Below are positions 1-5,544 of a DNA stretch of 9,524 nucleotides, one piece after another. Source of the DNA: Bacteroidota bacterium (GTDB lineage Bacteria > Bacteroidota > Bacteroidia > Bacteroidales > UBA1402); the NCBI GenBank assembly GCA_030706285.1, contig JAUZOU010000086.1, positions 1 through 9,524 of the forward strand. Reading direction: 5' to 3'. Within the stretch, counting starts at the first letter, position 1. Every line of letters begins with the position of its first letter. Both the position numbers and the translations under genes were made by a program. The notes under the pieces were generated by a model that saw nothing but the letters and a program-made list of their open reading frames with translations, made no database searches and was not told the DNA's origin.

Positions 1-599
1 ACGACAGCCTGTGTGAGAAATGGCAGCAGAAGCTGCAATAGGCATCCTGCCAACAATCCCCATATCAGTTGTCTGACCATAGACCGGTAGGGCTTGATGT
101 AGGATAGCAGAAATCGGAAACTCCGTTTATCGGTGGCCTCCACCTCCGTTTTATAAAAGGCCCGGGTGGGCTCCAGAATCAGGACAATGCCACTTTCAGC
201 GCCGTTATTCCGGGTGCTGATCCAAGATTGGCAAAAGTCCGTTTCATTGCAGGCGACGTTTCCTTTAGCCGGATCGGCCAGCATCAGTTCAATTTTTCGT
301 TTCTTTTCTCTGATCCCATATAAAACGATAAAGTGATTTTGGTTCCAATGAATGATGCAGGGCAAAGGTGCCTGCAACAAATCTTCCAACCTGACTCGCA
401 TGGCTGTCGAACGAAATCCGATGGCATCAGCTGCTTCACTTAATCCATATAACGTGACACCTTGCCGGGTGATCAACGATTTTTTCCGGATGTTTTCCAA
501 TGAATGGTGCTTCCCGTAGTGCTGCGCGATCATACATAAACAGGCTGGACCGCAATCCATGGCGTCATATTGGAAAATCACTTTAAAACCACGTTTCAT
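1..599 (-). CDS. lanT: C39-peptidase ABC exporter for GG-leader peptides (5' part only)
   Basis: This is the N-terminal 199 residues of a peptidase-containing ABC transporter; the rest lies beyond the left edge. Residues 1 to about 130 form a C39 cysteine peptidase. The motif FQYDAMDCGPAC gives the oxyanion Gln10 and catalytic Cys16, NHF gives His89, and ADPAKG gives Asp109, so the triad is complete. After about residue 160 the chain turns hydrophobic (QLIWGLLAGCLLQLLLPFL), the first membrane segment of the exporter domain. The family cuts leaders after a double glycine and exports the released peptide across the inner membrane using ATP. It follows lanM on the same strand after a gap of 100 bp, and the three precursors upstream all carry GG sites, so they are its likely substrates. 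The ATG at 599 is chosen because an in-frame TGA lies 18 bp upstream of it. The nucleotide-binding domain is not visible. Confidence 0.92.
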   Translation of the reverse strand, partial: MKRGFKVIFQYDAMDCGPACLCMIAQHYGKHHSLENIRKKSLITRQGVTLYGLSEAADAIGFRSTAMRVRLEDLLQAPLPCIIHWNQNHFIVLYGIREKKRKIELMLADPAKGNVACNETDFCQSWISTRNNGAESGIVLILEPTRAFYKTEVEATDKRSFRFLLSYIKPYRSMVRQLIWGLLAGCLLQLLLPFLTQAV

Positions 600-699
600 A
601 TGATCATAATTTTTCGTTCAAGGCCTTATGCAACTCGCATGTCGAATGATTAACTGCTTTGACGTTTGGTACAAACAGGCTCGTTTCATTGACACTTGT

Positions 700-3570
700 T
701 TAGATGGACAGGCTTAATAGGGATGGCACTGTTTTAGGTTGATAAAGTCTCAGGCATTGAAAGATCACACCTGTAATTCCGTTCATCAATCCTGGTGTGT
801 ACGTCGTTGCTTTTGTCAGACGAAAGCCATTGGTCATACCGTCCTGAACCAGTTCTTTGGCCAGTTGACGGTAGGTCCCTTTCAGTTGGTCATCATGAAA
901 GAATTCAGCCGAATTAATCAGTAATTCCAGGTTGCCGAAGTCTCCGAAACATAGATTATGACTACCGCCAAAGCCTTTTTGCAGACAAGTTTGAACCGCA
1001 ATGTCATGGTCTTTCAGAATTTGCCGGTTTTTTATGCCATTCTTTAATAACTCGATGCGTGTCAGACCAATTCCGGGAGCACCATGCGACCAAGCTGTAG
1101 AATACCAGGTGCTTCCTTGGCCTTTTTCCACGACAAAATCTCTCAGATCCGGCCAATTCATTTCAGCCGGATTGTATAAATGTGTTTCGTAATTTAAAAT
1201 TTTCCGGACGATGTCCTTGTACCTTTTCGTACCTGTATAATGATACAGGCGGCTGAAACACAGGGCATATCCGGAAGCCCCATGTGAAAGGCCGGCAAGC
1301 GGTTGTTTGCTCACTCCTTTCCACTTCAACTGATTGCCTGAGGGTAACGCACTTCTGATCAATATACCGGAAAGCTTGTCAGCCAATGTGATAAAGGCCT
1401 CCTCCTTGCTGGCCTGATAAGCAGCCAAACAAGCAATGATAAACCCTGCCGTGCCATTTACCAAACCATGGCTTGCTTCTTTGGCTGCCAACTCAGTGCA
1501 GTTCAATTGCTTGAGCCAGGTCAGAGATTGCTCCGTCCAGTCGTTCTCTTTCCGGATCTTTGTTAAAAGAGCCATCAGGTAGATGATACCACCGAAACCA
1601 CCGAAAATGCCCAGATTATGAATGGAAGCAATCGATTCATCGATCCGGTTGACTAATTGTTTGGCCGCTTTCAATGCTATATCACCGTATTGATTCATGC
1701 CTGTCTGTTTTTCAAGACACGTGAAACAAATGATTTCACCAGGCATGCCACTGTATAGGTCGAAGGACGCTGGTGCCAATTCAAAATGAGAAGCTTCAAG
1801 GTCTACTGGTCTGAAAACCATCCAATAGGCTTCATCTTTGATTACTTTGATTGATTTTAACAAATTGTTTGCCAATGATTTGGCTGTTTCTAAAAAGAAA
1901 TCTGCCTGAACGCTGCAGGCTGATTCGGCGGGGACACCGGTTCCCGGTAAAGCAATCAACCGGGTGTTAAGGATGGTTGGCTTGAAACCGGAGTTTGGGA
2001 AAAAGCGTTCTTTTTCACGCATAGACAGACAGATATCAATGATCCAGCATTGTTTGTTCAGGTCTTCATCAGAGAGCTGAAGAATTTTTTTAGAAGACGT
2101 CTGAAAGCCTGATTGATTAAAGAAGTCCTCTTCCAAGCATTTCCCGTTGTGCCAAAGGCTTCTGCTATCAGCTTGTGTATAGAAATAGGGGATGGTTAAT
2201 TGGCGCAGGTCTTCTTTTTCCGCTTCCAAAAATGAGTTAACGGCCGGGTACTCTTTTAGAAGTAGATTCAGCCAATCAAGATGCGATGCCTGTTGTTCGT
2301 CATCTTTTAACTTATCGGGATGCTTGCTTTCTTTCAGCAAGTGAGCATAGACTGACGTATTTCTAAAGATCAGCCGGATGGATTTGTTTTTAAAGCTGCT
2401 TAATTTTTCGAGATACGCTTGCTTGTTCCGGCAGAGAAACGTATAGGTTTTGCAAAAGCCTTGCTTCAAATCTTCTGCATACGTGGCCGACATGTCGACC
2501 GGTACTCCCTGCAGCAACGGTCTGTTCTTGCCTTCTTTCAAAAACCCTTTTTTACGTTGAGCCATAATATGCCCGTTGTTGTCAAGTACAAACCGGAGCG
2601 ATTTATTCAACTCCAGCGAAGCAGACGGATTTCCAAGGCCACTCATATCCGGATAAACGTTCCCTTGAGATGAAAAACCGGTAGGCAACAAACCTGTTTT
2701 CAATACGGAATTATAAAAGCCGACGGTCGTTTCACCGTCTTCGAAGGGCATGAACGGATGAAAAAATGTTTCAAGATCGATCAATACAGGAAAATCCCCG
2801 CAGGCAATGATGTTTTCATAATGGAAATCCGTTCCTTCCATTGTATATAACAGGGCAAGGTTTACCCCTGAGCGTTCGTAAAATCGATGGATCTGCTCCG
2901 TACTTGAGCATGAATGATGTTCAATAAATTCGAACCAGGAATAGGTGTCTTTTATCAAGGCTGCCGGCAGTTTGAATCCGATTTGCAACGACTCATCCAC
3001 CCATTGGCAAATTGCAGCGAATGGTTGATACAGGTCTCGTTTCATTGGACTGTAGATTAGCTTTTGCCCTGTTTCAAATGTCAGTAACGTCACGGACATG
3101 CCATCATAATGCTTATCACCTAAGTTATCATGGATTGAACAAACCTGTCCAACATCCTGATGACGGAACAACGTCGATTGGATTTCTTCTGCATTGTCCA
3201 GATAGCGCCTGATTACCAAATTGCTATGATTTATCCATTGCTCTGTTTCCAGTTGAATCATTGTTGACAGCACAGGAAATGTACACTTGAAATAGTCTTT
3301 TACCGGCTCTTCCAGCAACATACTACAGAAGGCCTCTATTTTGTCTGAGACAGAAGCGCCATCGATGGCTGCTTCTGCAATCATATAGTGTGCAAGGATT
3401 GTCCACTCGGCATCAACCATCAGTTTGCGGGTCAGGTTGGGTAATAACAGGATGGCCAGTTGATGCTTGTCTGCAGCGATCAGTGATACATCATCCGGCA
3501 GAAGATTGATCAGCTTCTCTTTGGCTGATTCGATGTCATCACTGAACAGGTTTAGGATATCGTATGACAT
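700..3570 (-). CDS. lanM: LanM-type class II lanthipeptide synthetase with degenerate cyclase zinc site
   Basis: This 956-residue bifunctional synthetase has the usual LanM length. The N-terminal DUF4135 dehydratase (about 90-600) shows GDKH (Asp152, His154), DFHYEN (Asp248, His250, Asn253), VLIDLE (Asp265) and RLIFRNT (Arg399, Thr405). By comparison with CylM these are the phosphorylation and elimination residues for dehydrating Ser/Thr. The lysine of the usual YKPR motif is Ser174 (YSPMK). The LanC-like C-terminal domain (about 600-945) starts at LYSGMPG and keeps the catalytic His763 in GLSHG. Its zinc ligands are mostly gone: WCHG reads WSHG (Ser828) and CHGD reads CFGD (Cys874 kept, His replaced by Phe875). 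I infer that dehydration is likely and enzymatic ring closure doubtful. It acts in the cytosol on the upstream precursors, 89 bp away. The ATG at 3570 opens the conserved N-terminus; the frame is intact throughout. Confidence 0.93.
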   Translation of the reverse strand: MSYDILNLFSDDIESAKEKLINLLPDDVSLIAADKHQLAILLLPNLTRKLMVDAEWTILAHYMIAEAAIDGASVSDKIEAFCSMLLEEPVKDYFKCTFPVLSTMIQLETEQWINHSNLVIRRYLDNAEEIQSTLFRHQDVGQVCSIHDNLGDKHYDGMSVTLLTFETGQKLIYSPMKRDLYQPFAAICQWVDESLQIGFKLPAALIKDTYSWFEFIEHHSCSSTEQIHRFYERSGVNLALLYTMEGTDFHYENIIACGDFPVLIDLETFFHPFMPFEDGETTVGFYNSVLKTGLLPTGFSSQGNVYPDMSGLGNPSASLELNKSLRFVLDNNGHIMAQRKKGFLKEGKNRPLLQGVPVDMSATYAEDLKQGFCKTYTFLCRNKQAYLEKLSSFKNKSIRLIFRNTSVYAHLLKESKHPDKLKDDEQQASHLDWLNLLLKEYPAVNSFLEAEKEDLRQLTIPYFYTQADSRSLWHNGKCLEEDFFNQSGFQTSSKKILQLSDEDLNKQCWIIDICLSMREKERFFPNSGFKPTILNTRLIALPGTGVPAESACSVQADFFLETAKSLANNLLKSIKVIKDEAYWMVFRPVDLEASHFELAPASFDLYSGMPGEIICFTCLEKQTGMNQYGDIALKAAKQLVNRIDESIASIHNLGIFGGFGGIIYLMALLTKIRKENDWTEQSLTWLKQLNCTELAAKEASHGLVNGTAGFIIACLAAYQASKEEAFITLADKLSGILIRSALPSGNQLKWKGVSKQPLAGLSHGASGYALCFSRLYHYTGTKRYKDIVRKILNYETHLYNPAEMNWPDLRDFVVEKGQGSTWYSTAWSHGAPGIGLTRIELLKNGIKNRQILKDHDIAVQTCLQKGFGGSHNLCFGDFGNLELLINSAEFFHDDQLKGTYRQLAKELVQDGMTNGFRLTKATTYTPGLMNGITGVIFQCLRLYQPKTVPSLLSLSI

Positions 3571-3595
3571 GGTTGATTTGATTGTATGTTATAGA

Positions 3596-3647
3596 CCTTC
3601 GAAGGATAGTAGAGGCACATCGTGCCGAACGAAACAGGCACGATGTG
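3596..3647 (-). promoter_or_regulatory. Intercistronic hairpin between last precursor and lanM
   Basis: The arms CACATCGTGCC (3616-3626) and GGCACGATGTG (3637-3647) are perfectly complementary over 11 bp with a 10-nt loop. On the transcribed minus strand no U-run follows, so it is not a canonical intrinsic terminator. A second 10-bp palindrome, CCTTCGAAGG, lies at 3596-3605, between the hairpin and the lanM start. Lantibiotic operons often carry a stem-loop between precursor and synthetase genes that protects the precursor message or limits read-through, so precursor exceeds enzyme. That role is inferred from position here. Confidence 0.7.
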
Positions 3648-3659
3648 ACATCAATAGAA

Positions 3660-3812
3660 TTACCACCAAGGACCGGGAACTCCCGGTGATTTCTTGTCCT
3701 TTTCCGTCTCTGCTTTGGGCCCTTCGAAAATTGGTGCATAGCCTCCCGAAATTGCCGTGAGCTTCTTTTTTTTCAGAATCGTTGGTTCGTTTTTTGAACT
3801 AGCTGTTTTCAT
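3660..3812 (-). CDS. Cysteine-free GG-leader precursor peptide (third in operon)
   Basis: This is a 50-residue peptide starting at the ATG at 3812. The frame stays open upstream to a TTG at 3851, but the ATG gives the normal leader shape. The leader of 24 residues ends LKKKKLTAISGG, a double-glycine site for the C39 exporter. The predicted core of 26 residues starts YAPIFEG and ends PGVPGPWW. It is rich in Lys, Glu, Pro and Gly, with one Thr, one Ser and no Cys, so it could carry at most two dehydrated residues and no lanthionine. The leader's end closely matches the preceding peptide's (LKK, two variable residues, L, S/T, A, V/I, SGG). It begins 35 bp after that gene and ends 89 bp before lanM. 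It may be a LanM substrate, a partner peptide or a signalling peptide; the sequence cannot decide. Confidence 0.75.
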   Translation of the reverse strand: MKTASSKNEPTILKKKKLTAISGGYAPIFEGPKAETEKDKKSPGVPGPWW

Positions 3813-3847
3813 ACTGGCTGGCGTTAAAAAGTTGATTTTGCGGTGCC

Positions 3848-3997
3848 TCAATGTCTGATAAAGAAATCATTTATGGCTCTCATCATTTTCTCAATAAACG
3901 AAGAAGACGCATTTGTGTCTGCTTCTTCTTCAGGTCTGACGGATATTCCCCCCGAAACAGCCGAAAGCTGCTCTTTTTTTAACTGCTTGTTTTCCAT
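3848..3997 (-). CDS. Cysteine-free GG-leader precursor peptide (second in operon)
   Basis: This is a 49-residue peptide from the ATG at 3997. A longer reading from 4060 starts on TTG and would overlap the preceding gene, so I prefer the ATG. The 17-residue leader MENKQLKKEQLSAVSGG is very short and ends in a double glycine. The core of 32 residues has an acidic start (ISVRPEEEAD), then TNASSS, a Ser/Thr cluster typical of dehydration targets. It ends in a probable amphipathic helix, FIEKMMRAINDFFIRH. There is no cysteine in the peptide, so it cannot form a lanthionine within itself. It lies 46 bp after the first precursor and 35 bp before the third. The helical tail would suit a membrane-active peptide, which is inference only. 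Confidence 0.78.
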   Translation of the reverse strand: MENKQLKKEQLSAVSGGISVRPEEEADTNASSSFIEKMMRAINDFFIRH

Positions 3998-4043
3998 GAT
4001 TGCAGGTATTTGCCTGAGATCTTTCGACCCCAGGCATAATTTG

Positions 4044-4259
4044 TTATCCAACAGCATCAATTGCCCTGTTGATGGTATCTTTCAGAATTTTCCAGCAAGA
4101 TTCGCCGGAAGAGTTGCAATCACCACTGACGGAATGGATAAAGCCAATTCTGATGCCACCCTGGATTTCGGACATCATTTCCTTGTTAATGGCAGCGTTT
4201 CCGATCACTTGTTTCATTTCAGCCGCTTTCCAGCTTTCGATTACATGGTTTGTTTTCAT
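4044..4259 (-). CDS. lanA: Lanthipeptide precursor with two cysteines (first in operon)
   Basis: This is a 71-residue peptide and the first gene of the operon. The leader of 35 residues ends MMSEIQGG, matching the ELxxIxGG pattern of class II lanthipeptide and other GG-type leaders. The core of 36 residues starts IRIGFIHSVSG and contains DCNSSGESCW, with two Cys and five Ser before a helical tail containing one Thr (KILKDTINRAIDAVG). It is the only one of the three precursors that could form thioether rings, here up to two; a disulfide is the alternative. The ATG at 4259 is preceded by an A-rich stretch and gives a leader of normal length. The leader differs from those of the two peptides downstream. 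It is the best candidate substrate of the downstream LanM. Confidence 0.85.
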   Translation of the reverse strand: MKTNHVIESWKAAEMKQVIGNAAINKEMMSEIQGGIRIGFIHSVSGDCNSSGESCWKILKDTINRAIDAVG

Positions 4260-4343
4260 GGTATTTTTTTGTTTTGATGAATGAGTGACTGATTCCGGGC
4301 TATCACTCGTTTCCCGTTTCTTTGGCCAAAAGAATATCTTAAA

Positions 4344-4359
4344 AAGGTGCTTCCACCTT
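4344..4359 (-). terminator. Terminator-like hairpin in the 5' leader of the lan operon
   Basis: On the minus strand AAGGTG and CACCTT pair perfectly (6 bp) around a GAAG tetraloop, and a run of five T overlaps the end of the stem. It lies about 40 bp downstream of the proposed transcription start and 85 bp upstream of the first precursor. That is the position of a leader attenuator, although the stem is short. A weaker 6-bp stem (GAGTGA/TCACTC, 4283-4308) lies between it and the gene. Confidence 0.35.
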
Positions 4360-4402
4360 AACCTGTCAATTTATCATCGTTCTGTGTTTCGTTTGTGTTA
4401 GG

Positions 4403-4410
4403 CAAAGTAA
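4403..4410 (-). promoter_or_regulatory. Candidate -7 promoter box of the lan operon
   Basis: The minus strand reads TTACTTTG followed by C, seven of eight defined and free positions fitting the Bacteroidota -7 consensus TAnnTTTG (the A is a T). No good TTTG box is found near -33, as is common for activator-dependent promoters. It would place the start near 4396 and leave a leader of about 137 nt before the first precursor. The surrounding 80 bp are very AT-rich. Confidence 0.4.
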
Positions 4411-4440
4411 ATTAATTAAAAATAAATAGTAGATAAATAT

Positions 4441-4474
4441 AATGTTAAATATGTGGTTTTAGAATGTTAAATAT
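4441..4474. repeat. Exact 12-bp direct repeat, 22-bp period, upstream of lan promoter
   Basis: AATGTTAAATAT occurs at 4441-4452 and again, identically, at 4463-4474, so the copies sit two helical turns apart on the same face of the DNA. They lie about 30 to 65 bp upstream of the proposed -7 box, a typical activator position. Paired direct repeats with this period are the binding pattern of LytTR-type response regulators that control bacteriocin operons. No such regulator is in the window. Confidence 0.5.
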
Positions 4475-4520
4475 ATAAGTATCTGAGCACTAATTTGATG
4501 GATAAAAGCGTTGGCATAAA

Positions 4521-4541
4521 AGACACGATTCAATCGTGTCT
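4521..4541. repeat. 9-bp inverted repeat in the divergent intergenic region
   Basis: AGACACGAT (4521-4529) and ATCGTGTCT (4533-4541) are perfect reverse complements around a TCA loop. The element lies between the lan promoter region and the promoter-like box of the plus-strand transporter gene. Read on the minus strand it is followed by TTTT, so it could be a weak terminator against antisense transcription; otherwise it suits a dimeric repressor site. The intergenic stretch 4260-4666 otherwise holds only the other elements listed here. Confidence 0.45.
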
Positions 4542-4587
4542 GTCATCTCCGGTACCATCCTGCTGCCGCTCTTTTCAGAAATATTGA

Positions 4588-4595
4588 TATCTTTG
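4588..4595 (+). promoter_or_regulatory. Candidate -7 promoter box of the YhhQ-family transporter gene
   Basis: TATCTTTG followed by C is a full match to the Bacteroidota -7 consensus TAnnTTTG. It predicts a start near 4602 and a leader of about 65 nt that would contain the whole preQ1-like element. No clear TTTG box is seen about 20 bp upstream. Confidence 0.55.
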
Positions 4596-4632
4596 CACCA
4601 ATCATTCAACAGATTATTGACTGCCGGAAGGC

Positions 4633-4662
4633 CGTGTGCTTGAGCACCACGTAAAAAACAAG
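4633..4662 (+). promoter_or_regulatory. Possible preQ1-I-like riboswitch before the queuosine-precursor transporter
   Basis: A 4-bp stem, CGTG (4633-4636) with CACG (4648-4651), encloses an 11-nt loop TGCTTGAGCAC. Then comes the tail TAAAAAACAAG. CTTG in the loop (4639-4642) can pair with CAAG at the end of the tail (4659-4662), giving the H-type pseudoknot of preQ1-I aptamers. The loop begins with U and ends with C, as in known aptamers, and the tail UAAAAAAC equals that of the Bacillus subtilis queC aptamer as I remember it. The tail ends 4 nt before the ATG, fitting translational control. A competing fold is a simple bulged hairpin (TGC with GCA inside the loop). The downstream gene's identity supports the call; no covariance test was possible. 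Confidence 0.55.
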
Positions 4663-4666
4663 AAAA

Positions 4667-5347
4667 ATGAAAAAACAAGTCTCTGTGGCCTATATGGTCT
4701 GCGGGCTACTGTTTGCAGTATGCCTGATCGTCGCAAACATTGTTGAACAAAAACTCATCCGGATTGGTCCGATCGAGTCTACTGCCGGGTTGTTCATCTT
4801 TCCGATTTCCTACATTGTCAATGACATCATTGCCGAAGTCTGGGGCTATAAAAAGGCTCGTCTGATCATTTGGTCCGGCTTTGCCATGAATTTTCTGGCT
4901 GTACTGATTTTTCAGATCAGCATCTGGGCTCCAGGATCGGAGAATTTTACCCATCAAGCTGAATTCCAATTGGTATTGGGCAATACACTGAGATTGGTGT
5001 CCGCCAGTTTTGTCGCATTTCTGTGCGGCTCATTTTTAAACGCGTTCATCATGAGCCGGATGAAGGTCTTCCAGAAAGGACGGAATTTTTCACTGAGGGC
5101 TGTCGCGTCAACGTTGGTCGGAGAGGGGGCCGATTCCTGTGTCTTCTTTACACTGGCTTTTGCCGGTGTCATTCCGAATGATGACTTGTTAAGACTAATC
5201 CTGACACAGGCTGCTATGAAGACAGGTTATGAGATTCTGGTGTTGCCTTTGACAAACATAGTCATCCGCAAAGTAAAACAAGTCGAAGAGACCGATGTGT
5301 ATGATACTTCCATATCGTATAATCCGTTTCGAATCAAAGAAATATGA
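4667..5347 (+). CDS. yhhQ: YhhQ-family queuosine precursor transporter
   Basis: This is a 226-residue inner-membrane protein with about six hydrophobic segments, the usual size for the family (TIGR00697, QPTR). Family hallmarks are ANIVEQK (23-29), the highly conserved FPISYIVNDIIAEVWGYKKAR (45-65), the polar stretch VGEGADSCVF (151-160), and MKTGYEILVLPLTNIVIRKV near the end. In E. coli YhhQ takes up the queuosine precursors preQ0 and preQ1 for tRNA modification. The gene is transcribed away from the lan operon and shares only the intergenic region with it, so a functional link is unlikely. A preQ1-like RNA element lies directly upstream. The last 20 residues are polar and presumably cytoplasmic. 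No clear terminator follows; a bulged stem at about 5411-5432 has no T-run. Confidence 0.92.
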   Translation: MKKQVSVAYMVCGLLFAVCLIVANIVEQKLIRIGPIESTAGLFIFPISYIVNDIIAEVWGYKKARLIIWSGFAMNFLAVLIFQISIWAPGSENFTHQAEFQLVLGNTLRLVSASFVAFLCGSFLNAFIMSRMKVFQKGRNFSLRAVASTLVGEGADSCVFFTLAFAGVIPNDDLLRLILTQAAMKTGYEILVLPLTNIVIRKVKQVEETDVYDTSISYNPFRIKEI

Positions 5348-5468
5348 TGAAATAATAGGTTTAGGGAACACGTACCTACGTCAAACAACTGTCAATTTTA
5401 GGAAAAAGATAGCCGAAATGCTGGTTTTCGGGCGTATTTAGCCGTATCTTTACAGCTGCAAAACACTG

Positions 5469-5501
5469 TTTGCATTTTTATTCAACTGCTATGTAGTTTT
5501 G
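5469..5501 (+). promoter_or_regulatory. Candidate promoter of the aldolase-lplA operon
   Basis: TTTG at 5469-5472, 21 bp of spacer, then TAGTTTTG at 5494-5501 fully match both Bacteroidota promoter boxes (-33 TTTG, -7 TAnnTTTG). The start would be near 5508, leaving a leader of about 37 nt. A second, weaker box, TATCTTTAC at 5445-5453, lies upstream and could give an extra start. Confidence 0.6.
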
Positions 5502-5544
5502 TGTTTACAATGGTCTTTTCCCCAATAACCTATCATATTCAACG

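Noticed and set aside
618..689. 23-codon minus-strand frame between lanM and the exporter gene
   Set aside because: It has no GG leader, no membrane segment and no support beyond an ATG and a stop.
3813..3851. N-terminal extension of the third precursor to a TTG at 3851
   Set aside because: The ATG at 3812 gives a normal GG leader; the extension uses a weak start and would overlap the preceding gene.
3998..4060. N-terminal extension of the second precursor to a TTG/ATG pair near 4060
   Set aside because: It would overlap the end of the first precursor, and the ATG at 3997 starts a leader matching that of the third precursor. The short leader leaves some doubt.
3843..4277. Plus-strand open frame of 144 codons opposite the first two precursors
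   Set aside because: It is antisense to peptides with clear GG leaders and resembles no known protein family; its length follows from the codon use of the opposite strand.
5411..5432. Stem GCCGAAA/TTTCGGGC after the transporter gene as a terminator
   Set aside because: It has a bulge and is not followed by a T-run.
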